Below are positions 43,882 through 54,967 of a DNA stretch of 64,000 nt, piece after piece (the stretch's first letter is position 1; every line of letters starts with the position of its first letter). The notes below the pieces were generated by a model, which was not told where the DNA came from, made no database searches, and saw nothing but the letters and a program-made list of their open reading frames with translations. Origin of the DNA: Pyxicephalus adspersus (taxonomy: Eukaryota > Chordata > Amphibia > Anura > Pyxicephalidae); contig NC_092860.1 of assembly GCF_032062135.1 (NCBI RefSeq), positions 155,949,214 to 156,013,213 of the forward strand, given 5' to 3'. Made by a program: the position numbers and the translations under genes.

Positions 43882-44109
43882 GTAGCTCGATTTATTAAAA
43901 CAACATACTACAAGGATTCAAACAACATAGAAATACATTTTAAAGAAAGAGGAGACCTGCCCAGCCAGCTGGTCATTGTACATTGGATGACAAAGGTTGA
44001 AGAGATGAATAACACATATAAGAAACCTGTGGGTGATTTTAATGCGTCTCTTCCAGAAAATCAGCAACTCACTCTCAGCTCAGATCTTATCACATGGAAA
44101 CGTGACCAG
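43882..44109 (+). CDS. V2R-B exon 4
   Basis: A 228-base, phase-0 exon from tatcttttaag to cag|gtgagc, encoding residues 452-527: VARFIKTTYYKD, IEIHFKERGDLPSQLVIVHWM, KPVGDFNASLPENQQLTLSSDLITWKRDQ. This matches the end of the Venus-flytrap domain in V2Rs ('F...GD.P....I..W', 'VG.FN', 'L...W'). NNT and NAS are glycosylation sites. The exon length is the usual one for V2R exon 4. No equivalent was found upstream of V2R-A exon 5. Confidence 0.9.
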
Positions 44110-44581
44110 GTGAGCTACAGTGATAAATTCTAACTCAGGGCTGATAAGAAAAATGTAATAGGATTCCAAAATTACTATGAGAATACCAAGCGGGGCACAG
44201 GCTGATGTCCATGGCATGGATTGGCACAGGCTGATACTTTTCAATACTTGGCTTGACATTGTCTGATGGTGATGGCAAAGATATGGCCGGATACAGGTTG
44301 ATATTGCTGACAAAACTATTTGTTTTTTGTTCGCATGTATTTGGCATGTTCTTGATTTAGAAGGCTTAGAGTACCTATAATAATATGTTGGTTGTATATA
44401 TAAGTACGGAAGCTTAGTGTGCTTGTTACTTTTGTACTTTGGAGCAAGCAAATCTTAGTTTCCAACCCCTCTGTGCTCCATGTAGATCAATATAAAATAT
44501 TTGTGTCTTTATTCATTCTTTACCTGTCTTTAGTGGCTTCTAAAAAGTGTGCATAATGCTGGTAATTTTATCTCATCATAG

Positions 44582-44702
44582 GTCCCCAAAGGTCGATGTT
44601 CCGAATGTCTTCCAGGATTCAGAAAAGTTGTAAGGGAAAGCTATCACATATGTTGTTATGATTGCATTCAGTGCTCAGAGGGAGAAATATCAAACCAGTC
44701 TG
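44582..44702 (+). CDS. V2R-B exon 5 (cysteine-rich linker domain)
   Basis: 121 bases between catcatag and gtatgt, encoding VPKGRCSECLPGFRKVVRESYHICCYDCIQCSEGEISN. All cysteines typical of the domain are kept. Phase 0 in, phase 1 out. It is the paralogue of the V2R-A exon at 5239, from which it differs at about ten residues. Confidence 0.95.
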
Positions 44703-45575
44703 GTATGTTTTATATCTTTTTTTTATACCTACACCCAGAAGATCAGAATTAAAGTAAAAGTTTATGTGTGTCCAAACCCAACATCAAAAATGTTGTATAT
44801 TGCAGCTTAGCAATCCTTTCGACGCATTTATTTTGCTCCTACTTTCTGCTCATTTAAAAGAGCACTCAAAACCCATTTTTTTCAATCTTGCCTATTAATT
44901 TTTTTCTGTCTTTTGAAACTGTCACTACTTCCCTATTTAATGTACAGCGCTGCGTAATATGTTGGTGCTTTATAAATCCTGTATATTATTATTATTATTA
45001 TTAATAATATTAATAATAATAAAAATAATAATTCATTTTCCATTTTACCATCACTCCTCCAAATAACACACTTCTTGTTCCCATTCGTTATACCTGTGGA
45101 AGTTGCATTGGTTGCAACCTGGGCTGGACTTTAAAAAAGTTTTCATTTGTTTATATTCATTACATAGCTGATGGAAAAGTAACGTCCACATGTCATGATA
45201 TTGTTGTTGAAAAATTTGTAATTCAATTAATTAAAAGGACTGATATTCACACTGGGGTAGAAATACCTACCTTCTGATAGATGTTTTACAGTCAGGGAAT
45301 AAAGCATCAGTTCATAGTGTGCAGTGAAATCAGAGGAACCGAATATGAATAATTGTGTACTAAGGTGCAGTGTCTATTGGCTAGTGAATATAATAATCCA
45401 TTCAAACACAGTAACCCGTCACTGGTAGCATCACCATTGCTGTAAACCAGTTTTTATCTGATGAAAAAACAAGCATGTTTGTTTAAAGGAATCCACTATT
45501 CAGAACCCTAAACTTCAGCAAGGCCCTACACTGTATAAAATATAATGCAGAATTTTTTGTGTCTTCATTCTACAG
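44703..45575 (+). other. V2R-B intron 5
   Basis: 873 bases. The first 120 align with V2R-A intron 5. It carries an extra repeat insertion (44858-45035), which explains part of the size difference. Confidence 0.8.
44858..45035 (-). repeat. Interspersed repeat with (TTA)n tail
   Basis: 'acagcgctgcgtaatatgttggtgctttataaat' is the reverse complement of the start of the repeat at 58936 (tttatatagtgccaacatattatgcagcactgt). A TTA/TAA microsatellite follows. It is a high-copy amphibian-type family; the class (SINE or LINE end) is not certain. Confidence 0.75.
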
Positions 45576-46480
45576 ACAGCGAAAATTGCCAGACGTGTCC
45601 TGAAAATGAATGGCCAAATGACGAAAAAAATATTTGTGTTTCCAGGAATATTGAGTTTTTGTCATATGATGATGTTGTTGTTTTCGTTTTTTCAGTCTCT
45701 TCAGTCCTATTTGCTGCCACATGTGTCTTTATCCTTGGAATCTTTTTCTGGTTTCGGAGCACTCCCATGGTCAAAGCCAATAACCGGAACCTCAGCTTCA
45801 TTCTGCTCTGCTCTCTCACTCTGAGTTTCCTTTCTATGTTCCTGTTCCTTGGCCGTCCTGTGGATATCACTTGTATGCTGCAACAAATCTCCTTTGGAAT
45901 TGTCTTCACTATCTCCGTGTCTTCTATCCTAGCCAAAACCATCATGGTCTCCATTGCTTTCAAAGCCACCAGACCTGGAAGCTCATGTAGGAAATGGGTG
46001 GGAGTCAAACTTCCCAATACAGTCATGTTGTTCTGCTCATCCATTCAGGTTATAAATGGGATTCTTTGGTTGTCCATCTCTCCACCATTTCAGGAGTATG
46101 ACATGCACTCCTATCCCAGGAAGATCATCGTACAATGTAATGAAGGCTCAACATTGGCCTTTTATATCACATTGGGTTATATGGGGGTTCTGGCAGCTGT
46201 GAGTTTTGTTCTGGCTTTCATGGTGAGGACATTACCGGACAGTTTTAATGAGGCCAAGTACATAACCTTCAGCATGCTGGTGTTCTGCAGTGTGTGGATT
46301 GCCATGATCCCGGCCTATCTGAGCACCAAAGGGAAATACATGGTGGCTGTGGAAGTATTCGCCATATTGGCCTCCAGTGCTGGGGTTTTATTCTGTATAT
46401 TTTTTCCCAAACTTTATATTTTGCTTTTAAAACCTGAGCTAAACACACGAAAAAACATGTTGGAGAGAAGAATACTATAA
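45576..46480 (+). CDS. V2R-B exon 6: seven-transmembrane domain
   Basis: Begins after ttctacag with SENCQTCPENEWPN and runs open to TAA at 46480, encoding residues 568-868. The seven hydrophobic segments and V2R motifs are intact (TPMVKANNRNLSF, GRPVDITCMLQQ, AKTIMVSIAFKAT, DSFNEAKYITFSM, AYLSTKGKYMVAVEVFAIL, terminal ELNTRKNMLERRIL). Relative to V2R-A, differences concentrate in the juxtamembrane/TM1 part and TM7. The cytoplasmic tail is short. With the five upstream exons it forms a full-length class C receptor expected at the surface of vomeronasal neurons. Coding intactness argues for function; expression cannot be judged. Confidence 0.96.
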
Positions 46481-46651
46481 AAGGCATATGGACCCAGCAT
46501 AGCCTACATACTGTATGTTCTATTAGACTATAGTTAGGAAATTTTTGTGTATCTAAAGAATGGCAATAGGTCCTATTTGTATCACATTCCAATTGGACTA
46601 TTGAACCGACATCAAGTGTAATACAGGGACTTTATGAATACATAAAATCAG

Positions 46652-46657
46652 AATAAA
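46652..46657 (+). terminator. AATAAA, possible V2R-B poly(A) signal
   Basis: First AATAAA after the stop codon, 172 bases downstream. The copy conserved with V2R-A is the next one, at 46872-46877. Confidence 0.4.
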
Positions 46658-46871
46658 CAATTTTTAAAACAACATTTTAAAATAACATAAAAACATTTAT
46701 GACCACAATCATAACTGTATACAAATTCCATAGGTGTCACATGTGTAACTCATTTCTCACAAATGATTCATCAGTAGAAACACCGTCCAATGTTTCTGAA
46801 ATCACTAATCACTTTGTGTACACAATATGGTCACTATGCCATTTTTAGTACTTTATTTTGTGATGATTAGC

Positions 46872-46877
46872 AATAAA
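46872..46877 (+). terminator. AATAAA conserved between V2R-A and V2R-B
   Basis: The context gattagcaataaaaag...ctcatccac matches the V2R-A signal at 6967, so this is the more likely ancestral poly(A) site. About 300 extra bases separate it from the stop in V2R-B. Confidence 0.6.
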
Positions 46878-46944
46878 AAGCTTCTAAGACTCATCCACCC
46901 ATCAATCTATCTTCTACAATACTCACTATGATACCTCCTCAAAT

Positions 46945-47130
46945 TATCTTAGGGTTATCTAAAGGGTATGGCTAATAAAGGGGGCTTCCAGATACCAATA
47001 AACTACCCCTGTAGACGTGTATTCTCATTGTTAAGAGACCATAGGGGTCTCATATAAGCATGAGGAAGGTACATAACTTCTGCCTCATTTTTATGGCTGG
47101 CACTTTGCCCAGAGAGGCGCTATTTTAAAT
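46945..47130 (+). repeat. Downstream flank shared with V2R-A
   Basis: Partner of 7740-7945, in the same orientation and order relative to exon 6. Confidence 0.7.
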
Positions 47131-47859
47131 AAAACTGCGCACATTGTTTAAGTCAATTTTTCAAAATACAATAGACTTTTTCAGTCAAATGTCTGAATAA
47201 ATAAGTTTCATTGAAAAAGAATATTATTTTTTACTTGGGACAGAAACATAGGCAGTGTTTTCTAAGTAGACTTCCATGGAACCCTAGGGATCCTGTGGAA
47301 GATTCCAGGGATTCCTTGAGCCATGAACAGTTGGCAATTCTCAGGTCAGTTAAGTGACACCAATGATTCTTTTGGGCATGCAAATTGGGGACACAGGGAC
47401 TTAGCCAGGATCATTAGTGTGGGCCCCTTTAATTTATACCTGCCAGCTCACAAAATTATAACTATCATACTTTGCTACCCTATAAATTTCCATTCTTTTA
47501 ACCCAAATTTCTCTTGAAGAGGGAGGTGTAGGAAACTGAAAATGTAGGGGCAAGCAGGAGACACTTGTGACCAACCCCTTCTAAAAATGTTATCATTACA
47601 AGATGAACAAAAGTATACCTATCAAAACATGCTACCCTGTCACATATAACTGTTTGATTATTTTCTTTGAACTCCAATTTCTCTGGTAGGTATAAAAAAT
47701 CAAATAAAATGTTGGTGTCAATATTACAAGATATAAAAACACTACCTAAGAAAAGTACATCACCATACACTGTCACACTTACCTTTTTCTCACTAAAGCA
47801 CAGGCTTCCCTCTCCTACACATGCTTGGAGCTCGCTCTTTCCACACCAGATGCTGTTCC
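47131..47859. other. Non-coding sequence
   Basis: No gene recognised. The right part may be the 5' region of the gypsy element that follows, but protease or gag motifs are not visible. Confidence 0.35.
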
Positions 47860-50090
47860 ATCCCTTCACAGTACATGGACTTCCAGGATGTGTTTTCCAA
47901 ACTTAAGGCTGAACAACTTCCTCCACATCGGTCCTTGGACTGTGCCATTGACCTTGTACCGAATTCTACACCTCCCAGAGGTCGGGTATACCCCTCATTT
48001 TCCCTAAGACAAGGGCCATGTGCTAGTAAGAAAAATCTCTAAAAATGATTTATACCCAAGTCTTCTTTCCCTGGTGGCACTGGGTTCTTTTTTTGTTCAA
48101 AAGAAAAAATGGCTCTCTCTGCCCCTGTATTGACTATCGTGGTTTGAATGCTATCACAATTAAGAACCGCTCCCAGCTGCCACTCATCTCTGAGCTTTTT
48201 AACCGGCTCTGAGGGGCCCAGGTCTTCACCAAAATAGACCTCCGAGGTGCCTACAACCTAATCCCAATTAAGGAGGGGGACGAATGGAAGACAGCATTTA
48301 ACACCAGAGATGGGCATTATTACCTAGTGATGCCCTTCAGTCTCTGTAGTGCCCCAGCTGGCTTCCAAAACTTTGCAAATGATTTTGTGACCTGTTGTAC
48401 ATTTGCGTTGTCGTTTATCTGGATGAATTTTGAACTTCTCCCCTGACTTGTCCACCCACAGACAGAATGTCCGTTTGGTTTTACAACGGCTTAGAGTCTC
48501 TCCATGGATCCCGAGAAGGTGACGGCTATTTCCAACTGGCCACTACCCTGCAGTTTCAAGGCTGCTCAACGCTTCCTGGGGTTCACCAACTATTACTGCC
48601 AATTCCTCAAAAATTACTCTACGCTGGTAGCTCCCATCACTGCACTGACCCGGAAGGATGCTGACCCCAAGAATTGGCCTTCTGAGACTGTTGATGCCTT
48701 TCATGTCTTAAAGCGAGCCTTTCTTTCGGGCCCAGCCCTGGTTAGGCTGGATGTCTCCTTCTCTGTTGAAGTTGATGCCTCATGTGTTGGAGTGGGGGCT
48801 GTTCTCTAACAGACTCCCACCGAGGCTCGACGGCCATGTGTGTTTTTTTCAAAGAAATTCTCCCCAGCGGAGAGCTCCTTGCCATCAAGCTAGCCCTGGA
48901 GGAATGTTGCTTATCTTTTAGAGGAATTTCCTCACAAGGTCACTATGTTCACAGACCACAAATATCTCAAATACTTACAGTCTGCTCATTGCCTCCACCC
49001 CCGGCATGCTCGTTGCTTGTTGTTTTTCACATTTTGGTTTGTTATCACATTTAAACCTGGTTCTTCTAATTCCCAAGCTGATGCACTCTCCCACTCCTTC
49101 GATCCACAGGATTCTGAAACCACTGCTGAACCAGCACTCATTATCCCACCAGACCGTATCCTTGCCTTGATGTCAATCCAGAAGTTCGCTACACCCCCTG
49201 GTAAAACCCTGGTGCCTCCCCAACTCCATACCAAAATTTTATGTTGGGCACATGACCCCAAGCTGTCGGGCCACCCAGGCGTACACAGAACCTTTACATT
49301 CCTCTCCTGTCAGTACTGGTGGCCCAATCTTCACAAGGATGTTACAGACAATGTCAAAGCCTGTGATGTCTGTGCCCAAACAAAGTCTGCCACCTGCGCC
49401 CCTGCAGGACCACGTCTTCCACTACCTATTCCCAAAGACCCTTGGACTCATCTATCTATGCATTTCATCACGGATCTTCCTTCTTCTAATGGCTGTACAG
49501 TTATTTAGGTGATTGCGGATCCTTTTTCCAAAATGGTTCACTTTGTACCCTTTCCCAGCTCTAGCATCTGCTGCAGCGTTGGTGCCAGTCTTAATTGGGG
49601 ACATTTTCAGACATCACGGTATGCCTGCTAGTATTGTGTCAGATTGTGGGGTGCAGTTTACTTCTGGAAAGGCTTCTCCAAATCCCTGCACATCTCTGCA
49701 GAATTCTCTTCAGCCTATCATCCGCAGACTAATGGGCAGACAGAGAGAGTCAATCAGTCCTTGGAGCAATATCTTCGAGCCCTGGTATCCACTCACCATG
49801 ATGACTGGGTGACTCTGCTACCTTGGGCAGAGTTTGGTCATATTAATCATGTCTGCACCAGCACCAAGGAATCTCCATTCTTCATCATCTATGGCAAAGA
49901 TCCTCTCCTTTCGTCTCCTATACCCTGCTCTGCCAATGTACCCGCACTCATTACCCTGCAGAGGGACCGTATTTGGGTTTCAACCTAGGAACACCTAAAG
50001 CACTTAGCATCTCGTTACAAGAGGTTTGCTGATCGGTGTCATCGTAAGGCACCTCTTTTGCAACTTGGGGATAAAGATTCCACTAGTGTT
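47860..50090 (+). pseudogene. Ty3/gypsy pol remnant (RT, RNase H, integrase)
   Basis: Broken frames give the standard order. '[20 protein letters not shown]' precedes the RT; '[13 protein letters not shown]', '[13 protein letters not shown]' and '[15 protein letters not shown]' follow; the active-site strand reads VVYLDE instead of YLDD (about 48411). RNase H tether and 'SVEVDASCVGVGAVL' come next, then 'TDHKYLKYL'. The integrase begins with an HHCC finger (SGHPGVHRT...CDVCAQTK), then the catalytic core (FITDLPSS, IVSDCGVQFT, AYHPQTNGQTERVNQSLEQYLR). At least six frame changes. The sequence ends abruptly after 'QLGDK' at a hAT-like repeat. Confidence 0.9.
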
Positions 50091-50590
50091 GGTGTTGGTA
50101 TCGCAATATTCGTTTCGACCGCTATTCGGTTGAATAGACTAAAATTATTTAGGTGAATGAACGTCGAATTTGAACTCCATGAAAGTCAATGGGGGAAAAA
50201 CTTGGGTTGTTTTTCGGGACTGTGTACATCTTCTACAGCCTATAAATACATTTAAAAATACATGTCAAGACTCCCCCAGCTCTGAACAACACTGTACAAG
50301 TAAAAAAAAAAGAAGGAAGGCTTTTTTTGGATGTGGCTGGCAAGGCAATTTTATGGGGCGATCAAGGGAACATGCCAGATTTTATACAGGCCTCCGAGTA
50401 GAGGCAGAGAGGGTCCCAAGGTGGTTCCTCTGGTCCAAAAATTAGCCCCTAGGTTTTATCGCTCTGTTATAAGCCATACACAGGCTTTGGAGTAGAGGCA
50501 GAAGGGGGTCTTTCAGTCAAAAAAATAGCTAGTTACACAGCTCTGTTACAAGTTAAATAGACCTCACAGGAGTGGAGACCGTGTTGGTAA
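50091..50590. repeat. hAT-like MITE end or unclassified repeat
   Basis: Starts 'tagtgttggtgttggtatcgcaatattcg', similar to the ends of hAT-type non-autonomous elements, and interrupts the gypsy coding sequence. The rest leads into the minisatellite. No protein motif. Confidence 0.35.
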
Positions 50591-51510
50591 CTGGAACCTT
50601 GAGCTGAGTGTAGTGCATGGTCAATGCCACCTAGAACTCTGTAATAGAATTTTTGGGAATGGAGTACTGACAGGTGGCAGCAGCAGAAGGAGGAGACAGT
50701 GGGCCCTGAGACAGAGCGAGGACCGCATTGTTAACTGGCATCTAGAACTGGGTGTAATGCATCGACAATGCCACCTAGATGTCTGTAATACCATTTATAA
50801 GAATGGAGTACTGACAGGTGGCAGAAGCAGCAGCAGGAGGAGGAAATGGTGGGCCCTGAGATGGAGCATGGACAGCATTGGTAACTGGCATCTAGAGCGG
50901 GGTACTGGGCAGGTGGAAGTAGTAACAACAGGAGGAGGTGGTGGGCCCTGAGACGGAGCATGGACAGCATTGGTAACTGGCATCTGGAGCTGGGTACTGG
51001 CCAGGCGGCAGCAGTAACAGCATGAGGAGGAGGTGGTGGGCCCTGGGATGGAGCAAGGACGGCATTAGAGGTTGAGGCGATCACCTATATGGAATGTGTA
51101 GAAGCGGTAGCTATTGTAGACATTGCTGTGTAGGGGACTGCCTTTTCCTATCTGCTATCTGTAACTTTGTAAAATGCGGCATGGAAAGCATTGGAAACTG
51201 GCATCTATAGCTGGGTACTGGGCAGGCAACAACAGTAACAGCATGAGGAGGAGGCAATAGGCTCTGAGACGGAGTGTGGACGACATTGTAACTGGCATCT
51301 AGGCTGGGTACTAGGCAGGAGGCAGCAGCAACAGCAGGAAGAGGAGGCGGTGGGCCCTGAGACGGAGCAAGGACATCATTAGAGGTTGAGGCCAGCACCT
51401 TTATGGACAGTGTAGAAGCTGTAGCTATTGGAGACATAAATGGATGAACAAGATTCCCACAGTCCCTACAGGGGCGGTGGGCCCTGAGACGGAGTTTGGA
51501 TAGCATTGTT

Positions 51511-52850
51511 ACTCCTCTTGCTCTTACTGCTGCTGCCTTCCCACTGCCCAGTTCCCAGCTCTAGACTTAAGCTCATCAGGGTCTTCCCCGCTGACTCCAT
51601 TCTCTTTCATGTGGTTTAGCTACATAGTAGGTAGGGACAGATTGTAATCTCGTTCATCAATTCATGTCTCCAATAGCTACAGCTTCTACACTGTCCATAT
51701 AGGTGATGGCCTCAACCTCTAAAGCCGTCCTTGCTCCGTTTCAGGGCCCACCGCCTCCTCCTCATGTTGTTACTGCTGCTGCCTGTCCATTACCCAGCTT
51801 CATATGCCAGTTACCAATGTTGTCCATGCTTCATCTCATAGCCCACTGCCTCCTCTTCCTGCTGTTCCTGCTGCAGGCCCCAGGCTTGAGCAATATGAGC
51901 CATCAGGATGCAGGTATACTTCCGATGAGCCAGCTGGTTCGAATGGGTGGCACCTTTAACCCTGGAGCGCAGCTTGAAGCGGAAGTGGAAGTGCATGTCA
52001 ATCGCATCCAATTTGTGCAAATCTGCCAGAGTGGCACTGTAGATATTCCCTTCTATGATGTCCAAGCGCACATTAGGAATTGAGTACTCTAGCACTTCAC
52101 CAGCTTTGAATCCAACAGGCATGGTCATGTTTCACATCACCAGACATTAAGGGCTCAGCACCTCGAAAAAACAGGTGGTCCAGGTCGGTTTTGTACATTT
52201 CCAGTGATTGCTCATGATACCTGATAAGATGCCATTTACACGAGTTGACGATGACAACGTCGGGCTGAGGTCCTTGTTCGAAGTTGGCCAGAACCGTACA
52301 CGGTGGTGGTCAGTTCTGTAATGATGCACTTCACGATAAGTTATGCCATTGTGCATTTCACCTAGAGATCCCCCAACTTGTCATTTGCAAATGACATCTC
52401 ACCTTTCCTTTTGAGCTAGTTCCCATATCCAAACTCATCATTCTGCAGTATTTTCACAAGATCTTTGTAGACGGATCTTTGAATGGAGTCTCCCAGGACG
52501 ACCACATAGTTGTGTAGAAGTCTCCGGATGTCTGCAGAGCTGAATAACTTCAATATGGCTCAATATGGTCATCCAGAACTTCTCAGTTCCCATTACACAT
52601 ACCGGTGTCTCCCATCTCATCCCCCTGACATATACAAAGAGTCTGCTGTCCCACTTCTCCAGGGTAACACACACAGAAATTCAGTCCTATAAAGCGTGGT
52701 ACAGATGGATGAAGCAGAAGACGTGGCCTTCTACGTTCAATCACAAATTTCAGATTACACACTTGCATTTCACACTAAAGATGCACTACACCCAGTTCTA
52801 GATGCCAGTTACTAATGCCGTTCACACTCCAACTTAGGGCCTACTATCTA
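51511..52850 (-). repeat. Inverted block of the minisatellite
   Basis: Units at both edges (51511-51850 and 52790-52850) read in reverse complement relative to the rest of the array, and the PCED1-like pseudogene lies between them. A single inversion of an internal segment explains this. Confidence 0.75.
51878..52544 (-). pseudogene. PCED1-like (PC-esterase domain) pseudogene inside the minisatellite
   Basis: Minus-strand reading: [34 protein letters not shown] (GDS nucleophile block), KRKGEMSFANDKLG, then after a frame shift GEMHNGITYREVHHYRTDHHRVRFW, PDVVIVNSCKWHLIRYHEQSLEMYK, and finally GFKAGEVLEYSIPNVRLDIIEGNIYSATLADLHKLDAIDMHFHFRFKLRSRVKGATH-NQLAHRKYTCILMAHIAQAW. This is the PC-esterase (SGNH-like) domain of PCED1A/PCED1B in order and nearly full length. 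It is intronless and has at least three disruptions: a TAG before LKRKG, a shift near 52370, and a stop near 52130. The reading passes straight into minisatellite sequence after AQAWGLQ. The parent locus is not in the window. Confidence 0.82.
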
Positions 52851-54894
52851 GTAAAAGCACATGAAAGGGAACGGACTTGGCAGAATCAGCAGGGAAAGAA
52901 ATACTTGTGGAGCTTGAGCCTAGTCTGTCATCTAGAGCTGGGTACTGGCAGCAGGCAGTTGGCAGCAAGAAGAGCAGGGAGAGTAGGTGGTGGGCCCTGA
53001 GAAGTGTGGATGGTATTGTTAATTGGCATCTAGAGCTGGGTACTGGGAGGAGGAGGTGGTGGGCCCTGAGATGGAGCAAGGACATCATTAGTGGTTGAGG
53101 CCATCACATATATGAACAGTGTAGAAGCTGTAGCTATTGGAGACATTGCTGTGTAGAAGACTGCCTTTACCTATCTGCTACCTGTAACTTTGAAAAATGC
53201 GGTATGGACAGCTTTGTTAACTGGCATCTACAGCTGGGTACTGGGCAGGTGGCAGCAGTAAAAGCATGAGGAGGAGGCGGTAGGCCCTGAGATGTAGTGT
53301 GGATGACATTGGTAACTGGCATCTAGAGCTGGGTACTGGCCAGGCAGCAGCAGAAACAGCATGCGGAGGCGTTAAGCCCTGAGACGGATAAGGGATGGCA
53401 TTAAAGATAAAAGGGAGGCCATTACCTATATGGACAGTGTAGAAGCTTTAGCTACTGGAGACATTGCTGTGTAGGGGACTGCCTTTTCCTATCTGCTACC
53501 TGTAACTTTGTAAAATGCGGCATGGACAGCATTGGTAACTTGTATGCAGAACTGGGTACTGGGCAGGCAGCAGCTGTAAAAGCATGAGGAGGAGGTGGTA
53601 GGCCCTGAGACGTGAGAGTGTGGATGACTACATTAGTAACTGGCATCTAGATTTGGGTACTGGGCAGGCAGCAAAAGTAACAGAATGATTAGCATGCGGT
53701 GGGCCCTGAGATGGCGAGTAGACAGTATTAGTAACTGGTATCTAGATTTGGGTACTAGACAGGCAACATCAGTAACGGGAGAAGGATGCATGGGGGCTCT
53801 GAGACAAAGTGTGGATGGCATTGGTAACTGGAATCTAGAGTTGGGTACTTGGCAGGCAGCAGCAGTAACAGCATGAGGAGGAGGCGTTAGGCCCTGAGAC
53901 GGAGTTTGAACGACATTAGTAACTGGCATCTGGAGATGGGTACTGAGCAGGCAGCAGCTTTAACAGCTGGAGGAGGAGGTGGTGAGCTCTGAGATGAAGT
54001 GTGGATGGCATTAGTAGCTGGCATCTAGATTTGGGTACTTGGCAGGCAGCAGCAGTAACAGCAGGAGGAGGAGGTGGTGGGCTCTGAGATAAAGTGTGGA
54101 CGGCCTTGGTAACTGGCATCTAGAGTTGGTTCCTGGGCCAGGATCAACAGTAACAGCATGATTAGCAGGCGGTGGGCCCTGTGATGGAGAGTGGTTGATA
54201 TTAGTAAGTGGCATCTAGATTTGGGTACTGGGAAGGCAGCATCAGTAACAGCATGAAGAGGCGGTGGTCTCTGAGTCAATGTGTGAACGGCATTAGTATC
54301 TGTCATCTAGAGTTGGGTACTAGGCAGGCAGCAGCAGTAACACATTAAGGAGAGGGGGGTTAGGCCTTTAGACGGTGTGTGAGCTACATTATTATCTGTC
54401 ATCTAGAGTTGGGTACTAGGCAGGCAGCAGCAGTAACAGCAGGAGGAGGAGGCGGTGGGCTCTGGGACAAAGTGTGGACAGCGTTATTATCTGTCATCTA
54501 GATTTGGGTACTTGGCAGGCAGCAGCAGTAACAGCAGGAGGAGGAGGAAGTGAGCTCTGAGACGAAGTGTTGACAGCATTAGTAACTGGCATCTAGACTT
54601 GGGTACTGGGCAGGAAGCATTAGTAACAGCAGGATAAAGAGGCAGAGGGCTCTGAGACAAAGTGTGGACAGCAATAGTATCTGTCATCTGGAGTTGGGTA
54701 CTGGGCAGGAAGCATCAGTAATAGCAGGTGGAGGAGGAGGTGACTCCGAGACCAAGTGTGGACGGCATTAGTATCTGGCATCTAGAGTTGGGTACTGGGC
54801 ACGCAGCATTGGTAACAGCATGAGGAGGAGGCGTTAGGCCCTGAGATGTAGTGTGGATGACATTAGTAACTGGCATCTTGGGTTGGGTAATGGG

Positions 54895-54967
54895 CAGGCA
54901 TCATCAAGCCACCCAGGTGTTTACAGAACTTTCACCCTTCTCTCTCGTCTGTACTGGTGGACCAAAA
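54895..54967 (+). pseudogene. Second Ty3/gypsy copy: integrase zinc-finger fragment
   Basis: 'SHPGVYRTFTLLSRLYWWTK' matches 'SGHPGVHRTFTFLSCQYWWPN' of the first gypsy copy. It is cut on the left by the minisatellite and on the right by a CR1-like LINE. Confidence 0.8.

Larger units (their letters stand above)
50591..54894. repeat. 4.3-kb minisatellite, ~95-bp basic unit, with an inverted central block
   Basis: Basic unit A (~95 bases): 'gtaactggcatctagag-tgggtactgggcaggcagcagcagtaacagcaggaggaggaggtggtgggccctgagacggagtgtggacagcatt'. Consecutive starts at 53919, 54014 and 54109 give the period. A second unit B (~125 bases: 'gttgaggccatcacctatatgga...gtagaagctgtagctattggagacattgctgtgtag...aaaatgcggcatgga') is inserted between A units at about 51066, 51385, 53092 and 53407. 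From about 51511 to 52850 the orientation is reversed. Long frames on both strands are repeat translations, not genes. Confidence 0.9.

Noticed and set aside
50613..54687. Many 60-130-codon frames on both strands
   Set aside because: All are translations of the 95-bp minisatellite (Leu- or Arg/Gly-rich); none has a domain except the PCED1-like block.
50591..54894. CRISPR-like array
   Set aside because: Units are long, divergent and contiguous without unique spacers, in eukaryotic DNA; it is a minisatellite.
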